Shown in pieces: positions 1 to 29,300 of a DNA stretch of 64,000 nucleotides. How positions within the stretch are numbered: position 1 is the first letter of the stretch; each line of letters starts with the position of its first letter. The stretch is from Rhynchonema sp. JSB1_4. Its lineage: Eukaryota > Nematoda > Chromadorea > Monhysterida > Xyalidae. Under the pieces are notes generated by a model, which was not told where the DNA came from, ran no database searches, and saw only the letters and a program-made list of their open reading frames with translations. The DNA lies in the NCBI GenBank assembly GCA_030248065.1, contig JASAMV010005104.1, positions 1 through 64,000 of the forward strand, written 5' to 3'. The translations under genes and the position numbers were made by a program.

Positions 1-3000
1 ATGGCTGTACAAGTTGACATTGTCGCTCGTTGTGAGTGGTGCACATGACACTTGACACACGTCATGTGAATTGTGCTTTTTTGGTAGCTCGTTGCGACCT
101 GTTTTCACAGATCGCCGGTGCACCAGGCCATCGTCAGTGTGAATGCCACATAGCCACTGGAAATTTTACCCAAAGGCCTTCCATACTTGGCACAAGACCA
201 ATTCAGCAATACAAGACCAATCTCACAAAAGTGTGAAGGACCAAATGTTTGTGTCAACAGAAGAATCAGAGAAGCAAAGCAACCGCAGTAAAAGCAGACA
301 CAAATGAGCTAAACGGAACCGATATCTCGGATAACTTGCGATAACTCTAACGAAGCCTCGCCCAAACACAAAGCGGGACGTAGTCAAATTTGGGTCGGAG
401 GAACATGGAAGAGGGAGGGAAAGTTTGAAGTGTCTGTAGTTTGTGAATGGAAGCCCTGATTGGGCTTGGCAATTGTTTGGCTGTTTACCGGATGTTTTAT
501 GGAGGCGAAATTAGGCCCGAGCTTCATCCCTCGCCGGGATCTTAGATTTCGCTGTTCGCTGATGGACAGATTTCTACAAAGAGTCACCCAATAACCTCAA
601 CCACACTCCTCTGCGACCACATGACGTTCCGTAAGCGTATGATGAAGTTTAGCGAATCAAAACAAAGCGTAAAACTGCCACTACATTGTAGTAACCTACA
701 AATCTTAGCGCGGCGTTCCAAACTGACTGGAACGAAAACGTATAGTAGGTACCCGCCCAGTGGTTCGCAATTGACATAAGGTGATTAGCCGTAAACACGT
801 GTTTTCACAAAACGTCAATCTTATTTCTGCCGGCCACGCAAAAGTTCCCATCCGCCCGCAATTTGTTGTTGTTATATTACGATGAAATATGAAGAAGAAT
901 AATGTGTTCAGTTCCGTTTCGCGGCAAAAAGGTGCCAGTACAGAACGGCGCCTTTCGCCAGTGTTCCCACCCACGGAAGGAACTTCAGAACTAAAAAGTT
1001 TTGAAATTGATGCTCCGTCACAACGAATGCGTTTGAAGATAAGACATGGAGCAGCATGTTTGAGGACACAAGTAACCAATCACCGATGTGATTCTGCGCA
1101 CAATGATGCAGTGTTTCTAGCAAGTAGAAAAAAGGTTTTCACACTGATGATGCCTGGCAGGCACCTCGTTTATGGTTGCAAACAGGTCTGAACCTGGAAG
1201 TCGCACGCACGCACCCTTCTTCGCTAATAACGTTGTACAGTAGGCTGTGTAGTATCAGATTTGGACTATTTCCGGTTACTTAATATGACATTACTTAATA
1301 TGTACGATGAATAACTTCGAAAAACAGACCACACTCATATTCTATTAGCATCGTTATACATGTATACATGTAAGCTCGAAAAGATCGTCATCAATATGAC
1401 TTGTTTTCTTATGGATCGGAAGCGGCGGGAAGAAACTTGCTTAGCAAAGAAGTTGTAAAGTTTACCACCCTACGCGAGAATATACTTTTTAAAACTCATT
1501 CAATAGTACTATATTTTCAGTTGCCTAAAAGCTATCCAAATCTAGAATGAGCGAATAAACACAAGCGTGCGTGTTTGTGGTACGTTTCCACAAACGTAAG
1601 GGTTATGGTCTCGTCGTGTGACTCGGACACTTGTGGTTTTGGTATGTCGTCACCGTGTGTGTGCGTACTATTTTTCTAATCTCAGTCATTTATTCGGCAT
1701 CGTGGCAATTTACTACAGCCGCATTGCTTTTTGGGCACAAGGCTGAAATTGATTCCCGTTTATATACGTGCTTTTAATTGAGATTCGTTTTAGGCCACCA
1801 AGCACCAACACGTATACCAAAGCTGTTCCACAATTGCGTGGTTTTTAGGCTTTGTGTCGGCTTGAGCTTAGTGCTTAGGCCAAAAGTTGAGTTGGAGTGG
1901 GCCAGCCTAAACACAAGCCTAAGCGAAGCCTCAACCCACCTGCAAGTGACTAACTCGTCTCGGTACCATGCCATAGTATAAATCACAAAACGCACACCGA
2001 CTCTACAATAAGATGCACCTCTGTTGCGCTTTTGGAACTCATAAAGACCACAGACTATTCAGAGCCAACTGGCGACGGACCGTTTTGATGAAATTTTTCC
2101 TGCGCTTTTCAAAAGCAAACATTAGGCGCGCAAAGCACAACCGCAATCAAATGCGGCTAAAAACGTCGTTCTGCTGGTGGTATATTCAAATAAAGAGTGA
2201 GATATTGCGCTGCTGGCCCACCAACGATGACGTTTAAGAGAAGCATTAAGCTGAAAAGAGCGTTCCATTCAACCTGTATACATCGCAGACAGTTGCTTTT
2301 GATTTGACGGACAAGATCTGTCAACACCGCGGATTTTTTATTTTGACCCCTTCCCTTCCATCGAATGAGACCCCAGAGGGAACTGCAATTGGAAACTTTC
2401 AGAAAAATCCCCTGTACCTTATCCAGTCATTCGAACACAACGACTTCTGCTTTCTTGGTAGCAATTTCGAAGAAGCAGATTCCGGATAAGCCAAGTCAAT
2501 TTTTTTTGTATGTCTAAGTAGAAATTCTCCGGATGTACACTGTACCTGTACGTTCCAGGTACTGTATAGAACCTAAATTGACCGATTGGAGATGAGACAT
2601 TCATTTCGCGATATTGGAGTTCCGACAAAAATGTTTTTCTCGAAATATTACCGTCGAGGTATTTGCCACAGAGCGGCACTATCAAAACAAAAAAAACTGA
2701 ATAAAATGGATCTACGCTGCATTGGATTATAACGCGTAGTTTGATGTGTGGTTCTGTCAGTATCCACGCATTCAATGAGTAAATACTTGGTATGAGGGTT
2801 CAAAATAAAAGGTGGACGGAAATCATTGAGTTGGTGATACCGACAGCAGAGGCATGATCATGAAAGAACATCCCCATGTGATGGATGACATGAGAAAACT
2901 GAAGCCAGTCGCAGCACGTGTGTGCACAATAAAGGTGTGAATGCAAATGCATGTGATTTGCCCTTTTTACCTGATAACTCAATAAGCGAAGTCACACACA

Positions 3001-4624
3001 AGCAACAGCAAAACAAGAACGTAAATATCAGACTTGGAGATTGTTACAGTCCATAACACGTCCAAAAACAGCTTCAAATATATGTAGCTTTGCCGCAAGG
3101 TCAGGCCGGCTCCGTCCATTCGCGTCACCAAGGTTTGTTTTTTAGATAGTCCTTTTTGTGTGTATATTTACGCCTCGTGTCCTGTAGGTACCCATATTTG
3201 CCTTCTGCGCGTGCGCACATGAAGTCAAGTTCCTAACCATTTCTTCCATTGTTCGTTTCTTTTAAAAAAACATGAAAAAAAACTTTTCACCGAGTTTCGC
3301 ACGTTTCAATCAAGAAACATGAGTGTTGCAAAAACATGATCAAATTCCTGCATGATGCTTCCTGGTAAAAAAAAGGAAAAACGCTCCCTAATTATTTTTC
3401 AAGTACCGCACCATCATAGGACCTGACGTTTACCTTGCTATTTATTTTTTAATTCCACGATCTGTGGATGAAATAAAAAGCCTATTTTGTATTCGTTGTT
3501 TTGTGCAATTTTTGTCGTGAACATTCAAATAGTTGGAAAACCAATCACGCTTATCGGCTGATGGATTGGGAATAATCGCACTTTTTGCCACAAGAAACGC
3601 TTTGATGCGGTCAACCTTTGCAAACACATACGCGATTTTTCATAGACGAACAAAAATGTGATCTAATTTTTTTGTCACGAATCCTCGCATTTACAATCTC
3701 CTTGACGCCTTGCGCAGAATCTATTCAGGGAACATACTTTGTTTGCTTTTATCCATTTGATTGCACAAAATCGGCAAAATTATCCGAGTACCAAAAATTC
3801 ACGAGTCTGTTTGTTATGCATACTGTAATTATGGTGTGGCCATACGAGTGTTCAAAGTGTGGCACCAAATATAGATCTGTGCGCGTCGAAATGTAAATAA
3901 AAGTCCAACAAACGCTACGCTAACAATTCTCTGCACCCGCGTGATAACCTTCAAATCTGCTGCAGTGTTTTCGTCTGTTCTGGGCACGCGGGTTAACCTC
4001 AGTTCGTGATTCTGTGTAGTTGCTTGGGGGTTTTTGGTTCATCTTGGGACAGCGGACTATAACCTGCTCAAGCAAGGTGCAGTGTACTGAAACACATTGA
4101 CTAACATTGAACGAAAGTGTTGGTATTCTATATACAGGCCTGCCTTCCCTTGAAAATCAGGTAATATCAGTCGTAAATTGCTTTCAATCAATTTATATTT
4201 CCAAATCTGCAAATCCCGACATGTTGAGTGAGCAGTTAACGCTTGGCTGACTTTCACGTGTTATTCGCATTATGTCAATTGTTACTCAATCTATAGGTGT
4301 ATCCATCTCTCGTCAAATCTATCTGCCAGAGCCATTTTACATTTCCTGCGGCTAACTTGTTCATTGTTGTTCTGATCATGATGGGTACCCATCTATAAAT
4401 GTGTAAAACACCCATGTAAAATGTAGAGTTGGTGCCGACTAATTCACATTGAGGCAGCAGTAACACATACATATACATGCGCAAAACTGAACTGGAAGTC
4501 GTGTGCTATGGTTGATGCTATTACTGGTTGGTTGACATTGGATAATTACGCTATATCCGTTCCAGAGAACAAAGCGAGAACACCAGAGCACTCAACTCTA
4601 TTGACTCCCAAGAGGCGTACAGTT
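1..4624. other. Intergenic, no gene recognised
   Basis: I see no stretch with family resemblance or a consistent chain of splice sites. Open frames are short and have unremarkable composition; the longest ATG frame (889-1191, 100 codons) resembles nothing I know. One copy of a dispersed repeat, described at 43357, lies at 88-153 on the minus strand. Degenerate TTAGGC-like runs occur around 1846-1925. Confidence 0.6.
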
Positions 4625-4782
4625 CCGGGTGCAATTCTAGGCTGAAAGTTGAAGTCGCGTGCACGCGCGTGCACGCGACTTCCTAGTGCTAAAACATAGG
4701 GAGCGCACGCCAGCGCACGCGCAAAACTTCGCGTGCACGCGCGTGCACGCGACTTCAACTTTCAGCCTAGAATTGCACCCGG
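4625..4782. repeat. Nested palindrome (foldback), GC-rich core
   Basis: The outer arms (4625-4682 and about 4728-4782) are reverse complements of each other, about 55 bp each, around a 45 bp loop. The inner end of the left arm, 4651-4682, is itself a perfect 32 bp palindrome made of GTGCACGC units, and the right arm carries the matching copy. It lies 440 bp upstream of the FASN start codon. It could extrude as a cruciform. It may be a foldback transposon remnant or a promoter-proximal structure; the sequence alone does not decide. Confidence 0.85.
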
Positions 4783-5222
4783 TACTGTATATTGATTTAT
4801 CCTGGAAAGGTATTGATATAATTTTAAATGTTCGTGCTAGATCACATTTTATTGGCGGAAACATCAAAGTATAATCGATTAATTAGTTGTGGGATCTCAC
4901 TCGAACTCCTAGATTGAAGTAACCAAACTAGGACACGTTGTGTGCCATTAGTAATCTTTCATCTGCAAATTTATTGTTTATTGAGCTGTGAAGTTGTTTG
5001 AGACCTTGTATATTTGCCATAAAGTCAAGTTTTACCAAAACTCAAATCAACTTTGGTTTTATTGCTCGCTGTCATCACGCACCTTAGTTTTTTTTATCGC
5101 ACACTCCTCAGTTCCAGAGATTGATCTTAATTCCCTTTCAAATGCGTCTCAAAAGATCAAATTGAGTGTGAAGTTCTGAATTGCAATATCTGGCGAAGTC
5201 TTCAAATTGTGGCAGCAGCGAA
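4783..5222 (+). promoter_or_regulatory. Upstream region of FASN
   Basis: This is the stretch between the palindrome and the proposed FASN start codon, and it must hold the 5' UTR and part of the promoter unless there are upstream non-coding exons. I see no clear TATA box or initiator that I could defend. Its role is inferred from position only. Confidence 0.3.
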
Positions 5223-22136
<16,914 letters not shown>

Positions 22137-23188
22137 CTTTGTGATATTTTTTTTGACAAAACACTTTAAAAAGATGTCTTTCTCTGTTATTTTGCAACTT
22201 TTCCTCCCTCCACAAGAGGTATTTTTAAACGGTTCCGAGCTTCTTTTAGCACCCGGCCGGGACTATTTTGTTCTGATTGACTGATTTGAGATTGACCTAT
22301 TGCAGAGAACATTGTGTATCACACAGATTTTTATAAGAGAAGTTTCAGAAATTTTACACTGCTACTAATGCCTTCATATTCACGGCAATAATGCAAATAT
22401 ATACATCAGCTACATATATTCTGTCCCCCACTTTTTCACCCTGATGTGATCAATATGATGATAAAAGCACCTGTTCTTTATTTCACCGCAATTATTCCAA
22501 CGCACCCGCGCGCGCTTGTGTTGGTCAGTTTTCTTCTTTTCAAAAGAAAAAGGGAGACTGAGCGAGAGAAGGGTGTGGAAATCTCCGGTTTGTACCAGAC
22601 GTAGTGTACATCCAAAGGTATCGGGTCGGTACGAGCGCACGCGATGCCGTGGACGTACACTACAAGCTTCTGGGTACATTTTACCAAGTGCTTATTGTAA
22701 ACTGTGCCCAAGGTGAGCACTCGTAACCCCTTTATGGGCAGCTGCTGATGCTCCCAGAATCGTGTAGGGATGAGCTGACTGGAGCACCATGGAAACCGCC
22801 ACTGCATACTTACCTGACAGTCGGTGAAAATAATGATAAAAACACATCTGATCACGTGGACAAAAGATGCATGGATATGAGTTGTGTGCACTCAGTCCAG
22901 TTGAGTGCAAAGTGCAAGGCAGAAGCTCAGCCCAACACAAAACGCGCTTGTGTGCAATAGTTGACTACCGTATCCCTCATTTTGTCAGCTCACGCAAAGG
23001 CACCCGAAATAGTCCAGTCGCATCGAAACTCGAAAAAAACTACTGATTTGAAATTTATTACGTCATTCATCTGATCTGTATTTATTCCTAAGACAGCCTT
23101 AGTGACAATCTGCACGGTTTATCGCACCATTGATGCGGGTCGGGTTTGACAACTACTGAAAGTATAAGCCCAACAAGAGAAGATCACA
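22137..23188. other. Spacer between FASN and TRPV
   Basis: This 1.05 kb contains the FASN 3' UTR and the TRPV promoter and 5' UTR by position. I do not see a perfect AATAAA signal close behind the FASN stop. No further gene is recognised. Confidence 0.6.
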
Positions 23189-26100
23189 ATGGGCCAATCA
23201 AGCTCAGCGCCAGCTATCGTATCGGGTCTGTCACAAAATCAGAACTCCGAGTTATACAAGCTGGTTGATCATATGGGCGGAGGGGAGCTGATTCCGTGGA
23301 CAAAACACGGCATACGAACGGGAGATTGGAGCATCCTCGAGGGATATATTGAACTCAAGGTTATTTTGATTGATTTTCTACTACTTTTTGGTGATGTTCA
23401 CAAAATGATGAAATTTTTGAAATTTTCTGATGGCACTCGTTTCGACCACCGTCCAGTTCCCAGACAACGAACTTTTGCGAAACCAGAAATGCTCAAAAAA
23501 ATCGTGTGACCAGCACAAGACCAAACCAGTCAACCAAGTTTGATGTCACCCTGATGTTTCACAGTCCTAAACGTATCAGGTGTGCAAATTTCTGCTGAAC
23601 GACGGTCAAGGCAAGCCGGTGCCGATATCCGATTTGGTGAAGAAACGGAACGAAGAACGAAATGCGATGTTGGGAGCATTGCGACGCAAAAAGGGCAAAG
23701 GAAAATCGGGGCCGAACATCCTGGACCAAATGGATCAGGACCAGATGCAGGGCGGTGACATGATGAAAGGTTATATTTGTAGTGAGACACGATATTACTG
23801 TGATTGCAAAAAAGTAAAAGGTATCCTAAATTGCATCCCGCAAAGATGTTTTCAGCGCTGAAATTTCTCGACGGCGGTGGCAAAGGCGGAAAGGGCGGCG
23901 GAAAATATCGCGAAATCTGCTGGGATGTCGACAAGCGAGGTTTGCATTGGCAAACATTATTCAAGTTAGAAACAACGCGTTTGCTAAAATGTGACCCTGA
24001 TTGTCAAGGAGGTATGGGCGAGACGATCATTCACGTGTGTCTGCTGCAAGGCAGCAACGCGCACAACACATTGGCCAAACGGATACTGAATGAATACCCG
24101 AAGCTCGTCAACGACATTTTCATATCCGAGGATTACTATGGTAGGTTTAGGAACTCGGATTACGGTACATGTACGGCAGTCGGGTTACTGTAACAAATTC
24201 TTGCAGGCCAATCACCGTTACATCAAGCTGTTGTCAACGAGGATGCAAAAATGGTCCGGTTCTTGATATCGCACGGCGCTAATGTGAATGAACGGTTGGT
24301 ATACAAGACTCAAACCATACAGTGCACACTCTTTATGGTGAACTGGTGACAGTAAGAAATTAACGAGGGTGGTTCCACCATAACGAGGGTACTGCTGTCC
24401 ATGATGCTCAATCCTTTCCGACACGACTAATTCCAACCAGATGTTTCAGCACGTACGGTGCATTCTTCTGTCCGGACGATCAGCGAGGCAATCGGACCGA
24501 CTCGATGGAGCACGAAGCTGTGGATGTGCCCACAAAGACCAACTATCAGAGGTACATACATAGATATACAACACGTGCACGTTACACAGATAAAGGCAAA
24601 CTGCACCAACACGAGCCCGATTTCGAAGGTGATGTGTATTCAAAACGAATAGAAAGAGAAAATCATCATGCTCCACTTTGTATTCATCAACGTGTAACAT
24701 TTCCCAAATCAGCAGCCACGTATGAATGTTTCACTATTTGTCAACTGCGAAATCGGGCTCGTGTTGGCGTGGTTTGCCTTTACCACTTGACTTGATCACT
24801 TACCACTTGACATAAGGCCGTAATGTACTGAGTGCATGCAGTAATGCTGCCATGAGCGCGGCTGAAGCCAAACAGAACCAGTGCACATTGTGTGAGCCTG
24901 TGCAATCCTGTCCAAATACAGTATGTACCTATATGGTGCATTTAGTCGGACTGACGATGGGGTAGTGCACCGCCCGTCCGTTAGAATAGGTGGCAACGGG
25001 CAAACAAACTAAACGTACCGCTTAGCTCTGCGATCAAGAGCATAGTGGCTGGTTGTATAGCGCAACTGTCGAGTTCATTTGGGATTTGTTCTGGTGCTCC
25101 GTCAGTCATGACGACAAGTGCGTCCAACGAGTTGTGTCGTCAACCACTTTACAATAATCCCGAATATTTGCAGTCGCACATACTGGGGCGAGACGCCACT
25201 GGCGTTTGCGGCGTGCACGCAACAAGAGGACTTGTATCGCATCATCCGTGCCAACAAAGGTGATCCGAACATGCGCGACACAAACGAGAATACGGTACTG
25301 CACATGATGGTCATTAGAGAATTGCCGGTTGGTCAGATATGACAAGCTTATGTTTTACCTATCAGGCTGCTTCAGGCCTGATATTTCAGGGCTGAAAGTT
25401 TTCGGTCTGACCTGAAAGAGTCCTCGAACATGTTTGCCTGGACTTTAGGACCCAGCAGGTTCAAGCAACCTACATACGCCGAATCAAACCGATTTTGTTT
25501 TGCGTGGTCGATCTCTTTGTGTCATTGATTAGCGACCCTGATCCGTCAAGGCGAACCCTGATTGTTGCAGTACATGTTCGATGTTGTGTACAAAACGGGC
25601 GGTAAGCTGCACGCGTCCAACAGGCAGAATTTGACGCCACTCAACTTGGCGGCTAAGCTGGCTAAAGCTGAGGTATGGTGTGGGGTTGGAACTTGGTATG
25701 GTATCTGACTTTGGTGAGAACTACCGGCATCTGACTTGATGATCGATGGGGAGTCACCTGACTTTTACTATTGAGGCACATTTCGAGATTAATCGGGTTT
25801 CACTTTGCACCAGTCCAACTAATCTGACCACAGATGCGAACCAAGTGACTAACTGATCACACAGATGTTTCAACACATTCTAACGATCGAACGCGAAGTG
25901 CTGTGGGAGTACGGCAAAGTGGTGTGCGCGGCGTATCCGTTGAATTTCATCGATACCATCGATATTACAAACGGTGAAATCAACGACAATTCCGCACTCG
26001 CCCACATCGTTTTTGGGGTTGGCGAATCGGCTGATTGTATTGTGGTTGACCCGTGTTGTCTCACACTGATGTTGATTGCAACATCTTGCGACTAGGGAGG

Positions 26101-26327
26101 AGTAAAGAATGTGGGAAACGGATGTACAGGCAGAGAGTAATGCGCGCAAGTGACGGGTGCGTCAACCACTTTACAATAAGTCCAGTTATTGTGCACTCAC
26201 GCACGTTCTTGATTTTTGATCCGATCGCCTGATGTTTCACACAGGACAGTGACGAACATTTGAATTTGCTCCCCGGTCTGATGGACGACCTGTTGAAGGA
26301 AAAGTGGAACGCTTTCGGCCGAACTGA
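23189..26327 (+). other. trpv: TRPV cytosolic N terminus and ankyrin repeats, exons 1-9
   Basis: Exons 23189-23359, 23580-23769, 23856-24140, 24207-24294, 24441-24551, 25174-25327, 25571-25672, 25865-26017 and 26245-26327 encode residues 1-445. A Lys/Gly-rich low-complexity insert sits around residues 90-135. Ankyrin helices run from about residue 140 to 380. Exon 8 begins directly after a CAG in CAGATGTTTCA, so one dispersed-motif copy straddles the acceptor. Confidence 0.92.
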
Positions 26328-29300
26328 GTTCGTTTTTTGGCGTCTTACAATGTGATGTTTCATTAGCCACCAGTGGTTTTCATTTGCAGATTTATCAAAC
26401 AACTGCTTTGGTTTATCATCTACTGGACGTGCGTGTTCACCGCGTATTATCTGCGCAATTATGGCGACAAAAACTTGATCAAGTTGGCGTTTTCTTACAT
26501 TTTAGGTTTTTGAGATTTAATTGCATGAACAAGCGAACTAAACACTTTTTCTGCTTGCATGAATTTTGAAAAATATGATAAATTTTTATGAATAATCGCA
26601 TATTCACATTACTAATAACTTCTGAAGTGAGGAGTTTCCGGCGGAGGGGTGAGTTGTTCTTCGTTTTTAACCCATAGGCCGGATTGAACTTGCTTGCATA
26701 CTGCGTGTCGGGGTTGGTCGGCGGGGGTGCAACATTGGGTTCAGTCACATTTTGCGATATCGTTGGTTCTGCAATTTCGTGACAGCTCACAGGTAACAAG
26801 TTTTACGCTGGTCAAAGTCACAGAAAAAACGAAATCGTATATTTATGACCGAACCCATTTTGCACCATCGACCAAAGCCGATCCAAGATGCGAGCAAAGT
26901 GCATGCCGGTTATAGTTTGCACGCCATCAAGTCCTGTTCACAAAAAGTAACCCGACTTCCCTTGTGTTATGTTAATCGGTGGTGCCATACCATGTGCAAA
27001 AAAATGTCCTGTTAAATTATTAGATTATAAAATGTCGATCACCTGTAAATTTAGGGAAAACGTTAGGAATGTAATTACTATGCCATTAGAGGCATACAGT
27101 CATCGTTCTTGTCCGTCCTACACTCCCCTTGTAGCCCCGGTAGCCAATTGTACCTAATGTATACGTGCTAGTGTTAAGGTTCACCAGAAACCCACCTTTA
27201 CCTTATAATGTTTCAATTTTGGAAACGTAACAACTTATACGTTTCCAGTTTCGACAACACCGCGCGTCACATAATCGATTCCGGTGCAGGCGCGGTGGAA
27301 TCACTGCTCAGTGACACACCTGACCCCAACGACAACAGCACTTTGGGCTTCAACGTCACACAGGTACAGTACTAGCTACCGTCTACACAGAGTATGCCTA
27401 ATTACTTACCGTATGTATAGCTATCAATCTGTGTTTTCGTCGAACAACCCATAGGCGAAATCAAACTTAGTGATTGGTCCGGCCCTTTTTTGCTCTGATC
27501 GCGTGACTGTTTGCTTTGAAGAATATTCGAGATTTACTGATGCTTCCAGCGACTCAGAAAAACCAGCATTCGCGCTGATCGAAATTAGCGCCATGAGTAA
27601 ATTTTACAGTGAAATTCACGTGAATAGGGCAAAACCGGACCAGAGTTTGATTTCGCTGATTGACATTGCAGAGCGACGGTAGCCCCATCACCAACAACAA
27701 CGATATTGGCTGGTTCGCCCGACAAGAATGTTTCCTGTGGCACACGCACAGCTGTCCGCGCGACGAGGACTTCATCGATGAATGCTATGCGCTCTCAATC
27801 GTTGGTGACACAGTATTTTTAGATGTATAGATGTGGGCTTAGATTGACGACGAGAGTTGACCATTTGCGTTCACGACTTTTCGTTTCGTCAGATTCGATT
27901 TGTGTGCGAAACGTTGACAGTGTTGTTGGCAGCAAAACAGTTGTTTGAGAACGCGCTACTCATTCGTCGCATCACTTGGAAGAAATACATTCGCACGATG
28001 GTGAGTGTTGGGGTGACAGTCTGCCTATTTTTGCAGTGATCCGATCGGAATCCCCGTCATACCAGGTTACCATGAGCAGCCATAATAGAACTTTAATCCA
28101 ACAGTCGGTCACAACCTCATTTACAGTCGGTACTCTTCACTTCATGATGAGTTCGGTATATTACGACACTCTAGAGTTCCCGACCTTACTTTTGCAATCT
28201 TGGTCGTTTTAAGTTCTTTATATTTCGCAAACCAACTGGCATTTGCACATTTACATTTAGACGGTTTTGCGTTGTTGCCGAATCACCGGTAAAATCTGAC
28301 ATCAACCAAGCATTTGCTTGTGATCTGTACCCACAGGCGAATTTCCAAGCGAACCTTATCTTCACGATATCGCTGTTTGTCGTTTTGTTCATGGTGCCGT
28401 TGCGTCTGGTGTGTGCGCCGTACGTTGAACACGTGCTCGCTACCATTGTGGTCATCGCTACCACCATACGATTCCTGTTCTTTTGTCGGTGCGTCGCGCT
28501 TATTTGCTTGGTTTTTGGCAATATGCTGTGGTCTTCTCTGGGCTGGAAAAAGGAAAGGCTTTTATAGCGTCGTGACCGGACCAAGAGAACATTTGAGGCG
28601 GTATTGGGAGATCTATTCAGAATTGTGTATGTACCTATAGCGTTGATTGGCATAAAAGTTGTCCCAATCTCACAGAAAACATCAAAATGGTCCGATCTCC
28701 GATCCGACAAAAATGAGTAGAGAAGTCGCGTGGCCAAGGACAGGTCTTGATTGGGTGATGTTTCACGTGATCTGCAAAGTAGAACCACTGAATCTACCCA
28801 GCTAAAGGCACCAATTCCAAACGAACAGCACCAATCAAACGTGGACACAAAATCAGAGTGCACATTATGCCACTTGTGAAACATCAGCCACACAGCCATT
28901 CCCCATGTTTCAGCGGCATCAAGTTCATCGGTCCGTTCGTACTCATGTTGTACAAGATTATCACGGTCGATATTGTGCGCTTTTTTCTCATCTATCTGAT
29001 TTTCGTCATCGGATTCTCGCAGGGTCAGTGTTCAAGAAATTGAGGCCCTTGTTTTCTTTCAGGTCACGTGCTGCAGGTATAACATGTGTCTGTTCTGCTT
29101 GAGTGGCGTGATTTTTATGCATCATGCCTGATTTGAGATTTACTGATGACGGTCATTTTGCCCAGGGTAAAACTTGGTTACTAGGTGTCTGGAAGTAAGT
29201 TTGACGCTGATAGAAGTTGGCATCCGTAAAACTTAGGGTGTCTCAATTAAAAAACGTCACGTAACGTATACTAAACTGTGCAAACCCGGTACGGGTCACC

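Noticed and set aside
705..1191. Overlapping frames on both strands near the left end
   Set aside because: No recognisable domain, no splice sites, and the two strands compete for the same bases.
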